A stretch of 64,000 bases of DNA, taken from the NCBI GenBank assembly GCA_023101885.1, contig JALPQD010000630.1, positions 76,844-140,843 of the forward strand, given 5' to 3'. Below, piece after piece: positions 12,591 to 34,744 of the stretch. The position numbers were made by a program, and so were the translations under genes. The notes beneath the pieces were generated by a model. The model had not been told where the DNA came from. It searched no databases and saw only the letters and a list, made by a program, of their open reading frames with translations. Each line of letters begins with the position of its first letter. The stretch's first letter is position 1. Source of the stretch: Typhlomys cinereus (taxonomy: Eukaryota > Chordata > Mammalia > Rodentia > Platacanthomyidae).

Positions 12591-12984
12591 AGAACATCTT
12601 AGTGATCTGGTCAGGTTTCCTCAAGAGTGCACTTTACTCTCAGCCTACATCTCTTCTGCCAACTCTCAGGGCCTTCAGAGGAGGACAAGAAATGGGCCTT
12701 TACTGGGTTTCCTTGGAAGTCCTGCCTCCTCTGCATCTTTTCTCCTTTACATTTCTTTTACCCTGCGGACATTGACACCTTGCCTTTTCACGAAGCCTGT
12801 AAAGCAGCTTGCTGGAAAGTTGTTTTTTGGTGTTTTTTTTTTTTTTAATTATTAGTTCCTGACTTCTCCGCTTCCTTACCATTTGAGTTTGTCTTTCTCT
12901 GAAGTGACTGAACACTCAGTAGCTAGAAAAAGCTCAGAAACCTGGTTCTTTCCTACAGAAAAAAGTCAAATTGCAAAGGTCACC

Positions 12985-13315
12985 CGAAGCTGGAGAGATG
13001 ATGGATCAGTGGTTAAGGTGCTTTGCTCCATAGTCATGAGGACGGGGGTTCAGATTCCAGCACCCACATAATAAGCCGAGTATCAGGAGCACCTCTGTAA
13101 CTCTGGCTGCGGGGGGTGAAGGCAGGAGGATTTCTGGGGTTTAATGGTTTTCAGACTCCTGAGAAAATGTGAACCCCAGGTTCAGGGAGAGACCATGCCC
13201 CACAGGACTAGGCAGAGCATGATAGAAGACATAGGACGCCTTTTCCTGGGCTCTGCGCACACACACTTGCTCAAGTATTCACACAGACACACATAAATAA
13301 AAATCTTTTAAAAGG
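12985..13315 (+). mobile_element. B2-type SINE, long-body variant
   Basis: Head 'gaagctggagagatgatgg', B-box-like 'gggggttcagattcc', a body distinct from the main family, a CA-rich stretch (about 13,257-13,290) and an 'aataaaaatcttttaaaa' tail with an embedded AATAAA. Confidence 0.7.
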
Positions 13316-13559
13316 ACACCCCATCTTGGGCTTCTCCCCCATTCATTTCTGAGGGACTCCTGGGCAGGAGGTAGTCAGCTGTGGCTGGGTCTGGTGGAAG
13401 CACCCCGGTTCCACTCCCTTCTGTCACTGGGTCTCCTGGCAAACAGTATAAAGCAGCGGCTTTGCCTTTGCTGATGTCATCTGCATTAGACGAACCATCT
13501 GTATCTCAATTTGCAGCGTAGGCATTGTAAATATAAATTTCAGAGTTTCCCAAGCTACC

Positions 13560-13655
13560 ATTCATTATAGCAGGTGCTTCTTTCCTTCCTTGCTTCTTAC
13601 TTCCCTCCCTCCTTCCGTCCCTTCCTCTCCCCTTCCTTTTTTCCTTTCACAGATA
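13560..13655. repeat. CT-rich low-complexity tract
   Basis: TTCC/CTCC repeats with interruptions. No coding content. Confidence 0.8.
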
Positions 13656-13744
13656 CAGGGCATAACCATTGAATTGATTGTATGATGCACAAATGGGTTA
13701 CAGTCTGCAATTTTGAAAAACACAGGTTTAAAGAAAGCAGCCCA

Positions 13745-14030
13745 GGACCCTGGTCTTGGCGAGGAAGTCCATCAAACTCCTTTATTGTTCTCTTTCAATT
13801 CGCCCTCGAGGCTTTTTAGCTGCTGCTTTCCTGATCCTGTGATGAGGTATGTATCGATCCGGGACCCTCTCGTCCCCGGCCCATCTTCCTTGAACAGCCG
13901 GCCTTGCTGCTTTCTAATCAGGGCGTGAGTGTCGTCGTGCTCCATCTCAGGAGCGCTGGTCGAGGCACAGATGTGGTCATAAATCAAAACCTCAAGGCTG
14001 CCATTCCACCGACCTTGCAGATATGAGCAG
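13745..14030. other. Unassigned unique block with a minus-strand open frame
   Basis: GC-richer, CpG-bearing unique-looking block. The minus strand has an open frame over 13,987-13,772 (71 codons, charged and not low complexity) that ends near an AATAAA. I recognise no family and see no clear splice sites; it could be a conserved non-coding piece, a terminal exon of a minus-strand transcript, or chance. Confidence 0.3.
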
Positions 14031-14569
14031 GCCCCTCCCCAGTCAGGTCTCTCTCTTTCCTTCCCCCTTTCTTTCTCTGTAATTCTGCTTCTCTGCAGAA
14101 AGCCAGGGTCCTGCCCTCACATCCCTCATTACCAGACTTAATAAACCACATCTGTGGCTTTTCTGACTATTAGGCTTCTACCTCCCCTCAAGACTGTGGA
14201 CTCATAAAAATATCTGTAGTTTTACATTCCACACTCCACTCTGGATGATACTGAGGCGGCAAAGACAAAAATATTGTGAAACTGATGAAGAAATCTGCTC
14301 ATTTCCCAAGAATACAGCTGTTGGCCTCTCCAAAGCATTCAGGAGGGGAGGAAGGGTGGTCCTTCCCTTTGCCTTTTCAGATTCACTAGCTAATTGCCAG
14401 GGTTCGAGCTTTATATCCACAAGAAAGGAAAAGGCCTGTCAGTCATTTCTGTATTCAAAGCTTTATTTCAGATCCTTCTCCTTTCACACTTAAAACCTCA
14501 GAATTGAGGTACATTTAGAGCAGAATCTCAGTCTTTATATCTGTTGCTTAAAAACCAAATCTTTGAGCG

Positions 14570-14745
14570 TGGGTGGAGGTGGGGGTGGAGGTTGGGGGCT
14601 TGGTACATACCTGTAATTCCAGTACCCAAGGGAGAGAGAGATAGGGAGATCCTGAGTTTGAGACTAGCCAGGGTTACATGAGCGAATTAATTCCAGACCA
14701 GTATGAGTTATATAGTGAGAATACATCTCAGAAGTAAACAAACAA
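14570..14745 (+). mobile_element. B1 SINE
   Basis: B1 motifs in order: 'gtacatacctgtaattccagtac', 'gagatcctgagtttgagactagcc', 'gagtta..agtgagaa', then an AAAC-rich tail. Diverged, intact layout. Confidence 0.8.
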
Positions 14746-14799
14746 AAACCAAGCATCCCCACAATTCGAAATGAAAAATTTAAGGAAAATGGCCTATCA

Positions 14800-15135
14800 A
14801 GTCCTTCCACATCCCCTCAGATGATGGTCCCAGACCAGAATCCTGGACTTCCTCTGCGGCAGTTCCGCACACCTGGCAGGCAGTGTGCACCTGGCGGGTC
14901 CCGCGCTTCTGTGTTCAGTGTGTCTGTTGCTGGCAGTACTGATTACAGACATGAGAGAGCCTTTCTGGGATGTGGAGCCGGGGGTCCGCAGTGAAGCCAA
15001 GAGCGCCCACTTTGCGGTAGAAGCGCGGGGCTGTTGGAAGAAGACATGCTTACACTCCCCAGAGTGTGCCAAAGTCCCCAGGGCGGCTGTGTTTTGGTTT
15101 GCTACAAGTCTCATCTCACAAAGTCCTGATCCTTA
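14800..15135. other. Unassigned GC-richer unique block
   Basis: Contains a + strand open frame at 14,885-15,136 whose start looks signal-peptide-like (hydrophobic run after Met), and an overlapping minus-strand frame. No recognisable family, splice context or Kozak support. Treated as non-coding. Confidence 0.3.
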
Positions 15136-15524
15136 GCAAAAATAAAATAACTAATATTTGATTACTAGAGGTAAAAATTAATGCTTTGATAAACAAATAA
15201 TGAACCTCCCCTTATAAATATTTTGACATGGAAACATGACTCACATTCACATAAAAATTGAGATGCGGACTGTGATTTTATGAAATGTACAATCTGAAAA
15301 CCAAGATTGTCCTAAACACCGGGTGCGGAATGCAACAGGCCCCAAGCCTGAGGCGTTTGCTCCTGGTATTGGCACGGTGCTGTTCCTTCACTTCCACAAC
15401 TTGTTTGGGCGAGTCGGTCATGCTTATCCTGTCTTCCTCCCCTCTTGTGTGCAAGTGTTGTATGTGTGAGTGTGTGGGGGGGTGAACATTAGTGTGCAAG
15501 GCCACAGCAGAACAAAGTGGGTGT

Positions 15525-15760
15525 CTTCTTCTATAGCTACCTTGAGACAAGGTCTCTCACTAAAACAGAAATTTTCTGCTTCCTGAGGCCATCACACTAT
15601 TGGAATCTACTTATATCCCACCCTCCTCTCCAATGCTGGGGCTACATCCATAGGCAGTCATGCCTGGCTTTTTATGTGGGTGCTCGAGATTCAAACTCAT
15701 TTCCTCATGCTTGCAAAAGAATTGCATTTAACCTACTTGAACTGTCTCTCCAGTCTCTAG
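15525..15760 (-). mobile_element. B3 SINE (minus)
   Basis: Reverse B3 layout: 'cttgagacaaggtctctcact', 'ccaatgctggggctac', 'ctttttatgtgggtgctcgag', 'cttgcaaaagaattgc', and 'ctgtctctccagtctc' at the right edge. Confidence 0.8.
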
Positions 15761-15839
15761 TCAATATTTATTATCATGTTCTTCTCTGTCATTACTAAGG
15801 AGAATGCCTTAGCATTTGCTCAGATTCACTTTGGCCCTT

Positions 15840-17055
15840 GGAATAATATTGCTTCCATGATCTGTTTGTGCCTAACAAATGACCCCAAAATTTAAGGACT
15901 TAGATTGTGTTTGTGACCCAGAAATTTGGATGGGATTTAATTGGATGGTCATGACCATGCCAGCTGGTCGGTAAGGCTGAGGATCTCCCTCTGAGGGGTT
16001 GGCCATGGGGTAGGAGCTCAGCTGGGACTTTTACTGAGTCCGAGGGCAGTTACACATCTTAGATGGTAGCTCAGAATTTTTGGGGAGAGTGCCATGGTCC
16101 CGAGGGGAATCTTCCTCAAGCCCTGGGCTCAGAATCAGCCAGATCCGCAACTGACTCTACCATTATCTCACAAATAGCCGCCCTCTGGCCGTGATATTCA
16201 CGGGAGAGAGAGAGCTGGCATACATATGGAACGCAGAGACCCCCGACGTCCTGTACCAAAAAGGAACAAAGCTTTTTGAGAAGTACCCATCACCCCAGTG
16301 TGGACCAGTTGATTGGAGGAACCCACAATGCACCCCAGACATGGAACATGAAAAACGTTATCTGCAGGCTCATCCTATAGCCCTGTGAGCCCCAAATCTA
16401 GTTACAGAGCTGTCAGAGGATGTGCATGCTTCCAGAAAGGGAACTCAGTTCCTGAAGTGCCTTATGTCACCAAGACTCTGCTGCATGATGCTATTTTGAA
16501 AGCAGATTCAACCATGAGCTTCCCCTACTGGCATGCATGACACCCCTGGTAGAGTGGATCCATTTCCATGCAATATGTCTGTTCCAGGCACATGTCACAT
16601 GAGCGGCACCACGCTATGTTGTATACTAGAGTGGTCCTGCCTCCGTGCAGCCCCCAAAACTGACAAGTATGTGCTGCATCACACAGGCAACTTGCCCCCA
16701 CTTCAACAATGTTCCGTCACCGGCAGTCATGCATACAGCTTTCAGAGTCTGGCCAGTGCACTCCGAAACACAAAGGCTCCCTCTCCTCACTGCTGGGTGT
16801 CCTACCGCACTGCTGGGGGTCACATGCCTTCCTAGTCCACTAGAGTGACCCTACTTCTGTGTGACCTATGAATTAAGAAGGCTTTTCAACTCTGCTGTCA
16901 TATACAGCTTGTCCACAACCATGGATTACAATTGAAGAGGCTTTACAGAGACGATACTTGGTTCCCAATTACAGCCAAAACCAATGTAGCCTAATAAACT
17001 GACACTAAGATAGTTCTTAGGAGAAAGTCTTTTTCTAGGAGAGCGGACATAAAAT
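15840..17055. other. Unassigned intronic sequence with possible ancient repeat
   Basis: 15,850-16,100 resembles an old interspersed repeat ('taacaaatgaccccaaaattta') but I cannot name it. 16,190-16,850 has no recognised coding or repeat identity; the short frames there are not conserved proteins I know. Confidence 0.35.
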
Positions 17056-17059
17056 TGGT

Positions 17060-17290
17060 AGAATCAGAGCCAGACAGATGATTCAGTGGATAGAAGCATT
17101 TGTCATGTAAGAGTCATAATCTGAGTTCAGATTCCTCAGACTCCACATAAAAGGTAGATGAAGTAGCACTGATGTCTGTAACCCCAGTGTGTCTATGGAA
17201 ATGGGAGACAGAAGCCAGAGAATCTCTAGGAGCTTGTGGGCCAGCTAGCCTGGCATTGGTGAATGAAAGCCTGTCTTAAACATGGCAGGA
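17060..17290 (+). mobile_element. B2/B3-type SINE
   Basis: Head 'agacagatgattcagtgga', B-box-like 'gagttcagattcc', B3-like body 'tgtgggccagctagcctgg'. Followed by CA-rich sequence (17,338-17,352 and beyond). Confidence 0.7.
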
Positions 17291-18783
17291 AGGTGAGGGA
17301 AGAAACCTGAAAGTTGTCCTCTAACCATTATACTAACACACACACACACACAATGTACACTATAGAACATGAGTGCCTGCACCCCAACACGAGCATCCCT
17401 CCACCCACACACTCACACATTATACACATAGATTCATTCATACCCAAATCAATGGATCTGTCAGATACACAAAATCATCATGAGAAGTTTGAGAAAGCAT
17501 GGTAGCAATACCTGTCATAGAGACATCAGTCTCTATCAACAGACCCCAAAGAAAAAGAAGCAGATGACATTACTGGAAAAGAATCCAAAACAGTGATCCT
17601 AAGGACATTCAATGAGATGCAAGAGCACACTGAAGGAAAATTAGCAAAATTAAGAACAAAATTCTTGGTGAGAATGAGAAATTCAGCAAAGAGAGAGAAA
17701 TCACTGGAGAAAATAAAACAGAAATATTGGAGCTGAAGATCTCAGTAACTCAAATAAAAAAATGCAATTGAAACATCCTTATCAACAATGTTATATCAAG
17801 CAGAGGAAAGAATTGTGAATTTGAAAGAAATGAATGAAGAAAATCTTTGAGAGACTTACAAGATGCTTTAAACAAATATTTGAGCTTCTAAGAAAAGCAA
17901 ATGGACTATGTTATACTATTGAGCCTGTTCAATAAAGGGATAGCTGAAATCTCCCCAAATTTAGGTTCAGTAGACTCAAAGAACACCAATTAGATTTAAC
18001 CAAAAAAGTTCTTCCCTGAGGCATATAAAAGTCAAACTGTCAAAAATCTAAGACAAAAGGAATTCTAAAAAAGCAACCAAGAAAAAAACCATCAAGTCAC
18101 ATAAAGAGCACCATGGGACCACAACAGACTTCTCAGCAGAAACCTTACAGCCTTGGAGGAAATGGGATGGTATTCTTAAACTTCTGATGGATTAAAAAGT
18201 CCATCAACTAAGAATATTACTTCGAAAAGCTATACTTCAGAAATGAAGGCAAAACTTCCAGAAAAGAAAAGTTAAAAATGAGGCAATTGATCACTACCAG
18301 GCTGTCCTTACAAAAATGTCCTAAGGACTGTACATCTAGAAATGAAAATCTAGGAACGTATCAACCTCATGAGAACAGATACATGGGGGAGAAAGAGAAA
18401 GAGAAAGAGAAAGAAATGAAACCTTTGCTATCAATACAGTAAATAACCAAACCATAAAGATAGACAAGAGAAGAGAGGAAGAAAGGAACAAAGAACCTTA
18501 AAGAAGAAGATAAGGAAATGGCAGGACTACATTTTTACCTGTCGGCTGTGTTCTTAAATGAAAAAGGATTGATTTCTCCAGTTAAAAGGTACAGATTACC
18601 TGAGTGATTTTTTTTTAAATCCTAATTTTAAAACAGAAAATAAATAATAATATTCTGTCTAAGAAAAAACCATCAAGTCACATAAAGAAGAACACTCATG
18701 AGACCACAACAGACTTCTCAGCAGAAACCTTACAGCCTTGGAGGAAATGGGATGATATTCTTAAACTTCTGCTAGATTAAAAA

Positions 18784-18958
18784 GTAGGCCAGGGAGATTG
18801 CTCAGTGGGCAAAAGCATTTGTCATGCAAACCTGAAGATCTGAGTTCAATCCAGGGAGTCCATGTAAAGGTGGAAGAAGAGAACTGATTCCCCAAAAATG
18901 TTCTTTGTATGTGTGAACAAACACACATACATAATTAATTCATTTTAAAAAGAAAGTC
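18784..18958 (+). mobile_element. B2-type SINE inside L1
   Basis: Head 'aggccagggagattgctcagtgg', B-box-like 'gagttcaatccagg', short body and CA-rich plus A-rich tail. It follows directly on the second copy of the duplicated L1 segment. Confidence 0.75.
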
Positions 18959-19097
18959 ATTTCATAGGATATACACAGAATTGAAAGAATGGAAAAGATA
19001 TTCCACAGATGGAAGCCAAATGCAAAGAGGAATAGATATACTTAGTCAGGTAAAATAGACTTTCAGTTAAAAACTGTAAAAAATAAAAATGAAAAGA

Positions 19098-19378
19098 GGC
19101 CTGGATAGATGGCCAAGGGTAAGGCTCTGCTTTGCAAGCAGAAGGTCCTGAGTTTGGATCCTGATCCCATGTTAAAAAAAATTCCAAGTGGAAATGGCAG
19201 CAGACTGTACTTCCAATCCTGAAAGATGGAGGCTGGGAAGCCCCAGAGCAAAGCCAATAGGAAGTAGAAGAAACCCAGGGTGATTCCCAAAGTCACACTT
19301 GGATCTTCACAGACACACACGGTTTCCTCTGATATACATAGACACACACAGAAATGCACATGCAAAATAAAATAATAT
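19098..19378 (+). mobile_element. B2-like SINE inside L1
   Basis: Head 'aggcctggatagatggccaa', B-box 'gagtttggatcc', body 'ggaagccccagagcaaagcc', then CA-rich tail and 'aaaataaaataat'. Same family as the TSD-bounded copies at 57.8 and 59.1 kb. Confidence 0.85.
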
Positions 19379-20561
19379 GATATGATAAAATAATAATTAT
19401 GAAGTCAATTCAATGAGGTTATAAAAATTACAAAAATAGAAAGCAAATATTATTAGATCTAAAGGGGGAGATGGAGTCTAAGACAATAATAGAGATTTCA
19501 CTTCCATCAATAGACAAATCATCAAACCAAAAAATCAACAAGAAAGCATCATAACCAAAATATTCTGTAGAAACCACATGGATATAGCTGACCTTTACAG
19601 AATGTGTCATCTAATAGCTGCAGAATACGTATTATTGTCTTATGCATGTGAAATATTTGTTCAGACAAGTCATCAAAAAATATTCAACAACATTAAAGCA
19701 ATGTAGTCACTTAAGTTATCATCTTGATCATAACAGACAACAAAACTAGAAAATGACAAAAAGAATTTTTGTTCAAATATATAGAAAGTAATAACATGCT
19801 TTTGAGTATCAAAGAAATTATAAGACAGAAATACAAAAATTCTCAAAACAACGAAATAAAAAGTATAACATGCTAAAACCAATGAAATGCAGCAAAACAG
19901 CACTAAGAAGTTTGTAGAAATAAGTGTCTCAATTTGAAAATTCAAAGACTTCACATTTTTAAAAAGCTGATAATGTAATTTAAGAACTACAAATGCAAGA
20001 TGAAATCAAGTTTAAAATTTATAGAAGAACAGAAATAACAAAGGGCAGAAACAGAAGACATAGACACAAAAAAATACAAAGGACCAACAAAACAAAGAGT
20101 TAAATTGTCAAAAAGATAAATAAACTCCAACAGACCCTTAGCCAGACTAATCTAGAGAAATAAAAGACCAAGAAAAATAAAAGCAAAGGTGAAGAAGGAG
20201 ACTTGCAACTGATGTCTCAGAAACACAAAATATCTGTTTAATCATTTTGAACAACTAAATGCCAACAAAATTGAGAAGCTTATGCAAAACTGAACAAATT
20301 TCTGGATAAACATAATCCACCCAAGTTAGTACATGAACCAAAAATAAGTAATCAGAATAAATCAGTAATAAAACGTATCCCAATAACAAAAAAAAAAAAC
20401 AGGACCAGATAGTTTTGCTGCTTAATTTTATTAAGTTTTTAATGGAAAAACTAACACTAATTCCTTTCAAAGAATCTCAAAAAATTAAAAGTGAGGGATC
20501 CCTTCCAAACTCATGCTTCAAGGCTAGCATTATTTTGATACCAAAACTAGACAAAGATGTG

Positions 20562-20587
20562 AGAGAGAGAGAGAGAGAGAGAGAGAG
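20562..20587. repeat. (GA)n microsatellite
   Basis: Short perfect GA run within the L1 relic. Confidence 0.9.
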
Positions 20588-20671
20588 TATAAACCTATAC
20601 TCATATCCTTGGTGAACATAAAGAAATTGTCAAGAAAAGAAAATATTGACAAATTGAATCTAATACTTTAC

Positions 20672-21165
20672 TGGCCTGAGGGTTCTGCTACCTGCTGTCT
20701 CTACAGAAACAAACCTGGAGACAGAGATTGAAGAAGACAGTTTTATTCAAGTCTGGGCTTGAGAAATTGTAGTACAGATTATGTGCCTCAAGGGAAAACT
20801 TTCCCCATTTTCAAAAGCGGAAGTAGAAGGGGGGGAGTTATAGGGCAATGGGTAGAAGATTCCCAAGCTGGAGAACTTCTTGTGGAAGTTCCTAGAGAGT
20901 TGAGACTGTTGTTTCTTTAGGCTCCACCATCCAGAATCCCATTAGTATACTAATAGGTAAAGGGGGTGTCTCCTTTGATATTCTGAAAGAATTAGTCTTG
21001 CTAGTCAATAATCACATTTTGATGTTAAAGCACTTTTGCAGTTTTACTAGAGAAAGAGAGAGACAGAGAGAAAGAGCTCAGCCAAAAGAGGCTATTCTTT
21101 CCTTGATAATGCATAGTTCCTTAAAATAAAAAAAAAAGTGCTATTTTCTATCTTGTTACAATACC
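20672..21165 (-). mobile_element. LTR-like insertion in L1
   Basis: A roughly 490-bp block unlike L1 that interrupts ORF2-like sequence. It carries 'gttttattcaagtctggg', the reverse complement of an AATAAA-bearing LTR R region, suggesting minus orientation. Ends and target-site duplication are not clear; family not named. Confidence 0.5.
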
Positions 21166-21956
21166 ACATCAAAAAGATCATGCACTATCAGAGTGCCTTA
21201 TCCCAGAGATTAAAAGATGGTTTGGCATACTCAGATCAGTAACTGTACTATATCACATCAATCAAAAGAACAAAAATCATATGATTATTTCCATAGATGT
21301 GGGAAAAGCATTAAATAAAATTCAACAGCCCTTCATGATGAAAACCCAGAACAAATTAGATATAGAATGCATGTACTTCAAACAAGCAAACACTGTATTT
21401 GATACTGGGCATCACATTGGGCAGGGAAAAGCGACAAGCATTCATTCTCTCTAAGATCTAGAGCAAGAGGAAGATGTGTACTATCGTCGTTCTTAGTCAA
21501 CAGAGTATTGGAAGTCTTACCAGAACAACTAAGCAAGAGAATGAAATAAAAAGCATTCAAATAGGAAAAGAGAAAGACTAATTTACATATACATATACAG
21601 ACAATATGACTTTATATATAGAAAAATAGACCACACCAAACAAGGTTAGAAGTGATAAGTGGACTCAGTAAGGATATATGATACAAATTAATATGCATTA
21701 ATCAAAGTATTTTTACACATACACACACAAAAAAACTTGCTAAAAATGTCAAGAGGGGTGAGAGAGATAAGCGCACATGCACTTGTACACACACATATGA
21801 ATGTGTACACATGCATTTATACACACACACATATGAACGTGCACACATGCATTTATACACACACACATGAAAAAACAAACAGATAAGCTAAATGATCCAC
21901 CTATCCTGAATATCATCTGCAAAAGAAATTGAATCATCATGTGAAAGAAATGTTGG

Positions 21957-22979
21957 AGTCTGCAGCTCTCGCTTCCAAGATGTCTGCGGTGACTTAGCCT
22001 CCTCCAGCTTTGGCCAGCCAACCATGCCACCTCTGCCATGAGAAACTGCTTCCTCTCTGGAACTGTAAGCTGAATAAACCTCCCTTTCTCCCTTAAATCT
22101 CTGACTTTTAAGCTAAAAGACTGTTTCCCTGTTGTGTACCTTATAAATACTGGCTGGAATTTTTTTTCCTTCAAGTACAATGAATTCAAAAGCCACTAAG
22201 ATATGATATATCATTACCACAGAAGAAATGCATGAGAATTCATTCTTTTTTCTAGGAATTTTCCACCTGGACAGTCACACTGATGCCCTAAGGAGCCATC
22301 TTTGTCTGTGGAAAACAGCTCAACTCTATTTAGGTTCTCTCTTGATCCTAAAAACATGGGTAAAGGATTCAGCTGAGGACCCAGGTCTTATGAGGGGGTG
22401 AATACAGTTTTGCAGGCAGGGGACAGAAAGGGCAGGAGTAAAATCACTGCCTCCCATTGTGTTAGCAACATTTCCTGAAAGAGGTGGAGTTGGCAAGACT
22501 TGCTGCTAGTTCAGCCTTTCCTCACTTCCTTTTTGTACCCAGCAGCAGAACAAAGTTAGCTCTACCATGCGGGAGAACTTTGTCGTGACTTTGTACCCAG
22601 TTCAACAGTGCCACACAGCCAGAGCTGCTTCCTCTGACTCTGTAGGGAAGAACATTTGAATCCTGCTGTCATGGTTTTTAAATGTGTCCCCCACAGTCTC
22701 ATGTGTTTGGCAAGGCCATGGCACCTTGAGAGGTGGAGCCTTGCTGGAGGAAGGCAGTCACAAGGGGTGGGCCTTGAGGTAGATTAGTCCTACCCTATCT
22801 CCAGGAGAAGTCTGCCTTTGCAGCAAGCAGTCTGCAGCTCTCAGCTTCCAAGATGTCTGCGGTGACTTAGCCTCCTCCAGCTTTGGCCAGCCAACCATGC
22901 CGCCTCTGCTTTGAGAGACTGTACTTTCCCTCTGGAACTGTAAGCTGAATAAACCTCCCTTTCTCCCTTAAAAAAAAAA
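21957..22979 (+). mobile_element. Composite retroposon with terminal 145-bp repeats and poly(A)
   Basis: Near-identical ~145-bp segments at about 21,960-22,101 and 22,830-22,972 (sharing 'agatgtctgcggtgacttag' and 'ctgtaagctgaataaacctc') flank about 730 bp. The right copy ends in an A run, and 'gaaagaaatgtt' occurs just before the left end (21,944) and just after the A run (22,980), a target-site duplication inside the L1. The AATAAA in each unit suggests a transcribed, retroposed sequence. Right half resembles a rodent LTR-type repeat that I cannot name. Confidence 0.65.
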
Positions 22980-24211
22980 GAAAGAAATGTTAGCATTTCC
23001 ATGTTTATTATAACACTTGTCATGATAGCCAAGGTATGTGGTCAGCTGAGGAGAATGGATAAAGAAAATGTGGCACATATATGAAATGGAATATTACTCA
23101 GTTATAAAAGGATGCAATCCTCTCGTTTGTTATAAAGTTAATTAAAAAAAGATTGTTAGATGAAATAAGAGACACAGAAATAAATAACACATGTTCTCTC
23201 TCATATGTAGAACTTAAAACATTTATTTTAAAGTAAAAAATAAAATAGTAATGACTAAAGGATAGAAAGATAGAAAAGATATGTAACAGAGGCATGTTGG
23301 GTAACGGATACCAAAATACAGTTAGATAGGAGGAATAAGTTCTCATGTTCTACAGCACAGTGGGCTGACTATAGTTCACAGTAACCACTTAAATAGCTTA
23401 TGGGTACCTAGAACACAAGAGCTTAAAGTCTCTAGATATAATAAATGATGAGATGGAAATATCAATAACTTTGATTAGGTTAGATATTGAAAAGTCATAT
23501 TGAACCTCGTGCGTGTGTATTAAAAAGAATAATTTTCTAAAAACCTAGCCTCAGAAACTGGCCTATTATCACTTCTGCCATATTCTATTGGACAAAACAG
23601 TCATAGAAACCAAAGCTTTTGCTTTGGGCTTGCTATTGGTGTGTCAAGTACTTGATAAGTCAGCTGGTTGTTGTAATTGTAGATAGGTCCCACCTCACTA
23701 ATTGCTCTGCCGAAATTCTCCATGGTCCTCAATGGTAACGATCCACCTCCACTGAATATCTTTAGGGAAATAATTTTGACTTTTACCCATATTATTTTAC
23801 TCTCTCCATTGACTCGCCTGATCCTTGATCTCCTGTGATTAGAATCAGGACCTGTGGCTGAGCACACCAGGCATCCATTATCTTGCCCTTCTTCCCCTTG
23901 CAAACAGGAAGAAAACCTTGAGAAGAGAGAGAACAGTGGCGGTCTGCCCAGCCCACCAATCCAGACAAACCCTGCAGAGGCGCAGTTAGTGACGTCCTAC
24001 AGTGCAGATACAGAGACTCATGGGAAAGGGGCCGGCCGGGGGTGGAGTGGGGGTGCACAGCAAGACATGCAAGATACTGAAGACTCATGGGGGGGGGGTG
24101 TCACTGAGACACAGACGTATGCTCCTCCTTACATCACCTAGATGACCGAATCATTTCATCTCAACTCAGACACCAGCAGTGTCTGATCCCAGAGGTGGGA
24201 AAATAGGAGGG

Positions 24212-33940
<9,729 letters not shown>

Positions 33941-34405
33941 GCTAGGCAGATGCTGGAGAGACAGGGAATACAGGAAGAAGTCACTCAACTAAATACTGGG
34001 CTTGGGGGCCCCTTGTCCCCATCTGTCAAAGGATGAAAAAGTAGGATCAGAGCAGGATGTGCATGGGGGGGTTCAGTAGGGAGGAGGGCAGCCATCAACG
34101 TGAGGTTCAAATGCTGGACCGACAGATACCATTTCTGTGAACTCAAGGCTCTCTAAGCTTTGGTGCTTCCGTTCTGTATTTTGATGGTGTTCATTGTGGA
34201 CTGTAGAGTGAGCCTGAAAAAAGCTCCTTGAAACCTCAGCTTAGATGCAGGAAGACCACAGAGAACATGGCTCTGTGTGTAAACGTCTGATGAGACCCAC
34301 TAAATCTATTCTGAAACAAGTCAGACGTCTCCCAGTTATGCTCAAGTGTGGTTGGTTCTGCTTAATATCCTGGATCTTCATTAAATTGGGATGTTGACAA
34401 ATATT
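33941..34405 (+). other. STYXL2: STYXL2 3'UTR (minimum extent)
   Basis: Unique sequence after the stop codon. The first plausible poly(A) signal is ATTAAA at 34,380-34,385, followed by a T/GT-rich stretch, so cleavage near 34,400 is likely. The next AATAAA (36,195) lies at a SINE target site, so a much longer 3'UTR is not required but cannot be excluded. Confidence 0.6.
34380..34385 (+). promoter_or_regulatory. Candidate poly(A) signal ATTAAA for STYXL2
   Basis: Commonest variant hexamer, 440 bp after the stop codon, with T-rich downstream sequence. No transcript support available. Confidence 0.5.
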
Positions 34406-34744
34406 TCTTCTTCATTTTGGTCACTTCTAACTTGAGACACAAGCAGGTTGCCCTGAGCAGCCCACACCTTATTCCACAATAAGGTGTATCTTCAGACAGT
34501 GTTATCACCTTATTACTAAAAAGAACAACGAAGGCAGTCGAAGGCCTTACTAAGAAAACCCTTGAGAAGAACAGAGGAAACTAAGAAACAGAACAAGTTT
34601 GCTAGTGGTCAGAATACTAAGAAAAGAAAGAGAAGGTTCTAGAATGGCAGAAAAGCAAAAACAGCATGGAGGAGAGGAAAAAAGAAGCACAATATGAGGC
34701 AAGAAGGGTGTTCTATTTTCGTTTTGTTTGTTTTGTTTGTTTGG

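Larger units (their letters stand above)
17490..23515 (+). mobile_element. Ancient L1 LINE, interrupted by at least five insertions
   Basis: L1 landmarks run in + order: an ORF1-like A-rich region (17,550-17,900); 'acagacttctcagcagaaac' (18,120); ORF2 N-terminal and endonuclease/RT-region stretches (20,040-20,600, 21,170-21,720); 'aatggataaagaaaatgtgg' (23,055); and an old 3'UTR (23,090-23,510). Every frame is broken. Insertions: SINEs at 18,784 and 19,098, an LTR-like element at 20,672, a TG/CA-rich stretch near 21,730-21,900, and a composite retroposon at 21,957. An internal segment is also duplicated (18,083-18,203 and 18,661-18,783). Confidence 0.85.

Noticed and set aside
14885..15136. 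Possible secreted protein with a signal-like start
   Set aside because: Single short frame, no homology, no splice or promoter evidence; an overlapping opposite-strand frame of similar size shows the block is simply stop-poor.
23601..24141. Frames just upstream of exon 3, considered as the missing N-terminal exon
   Set aside because: No similarity to the STYXL2 N terminus and no donor in the right phase.
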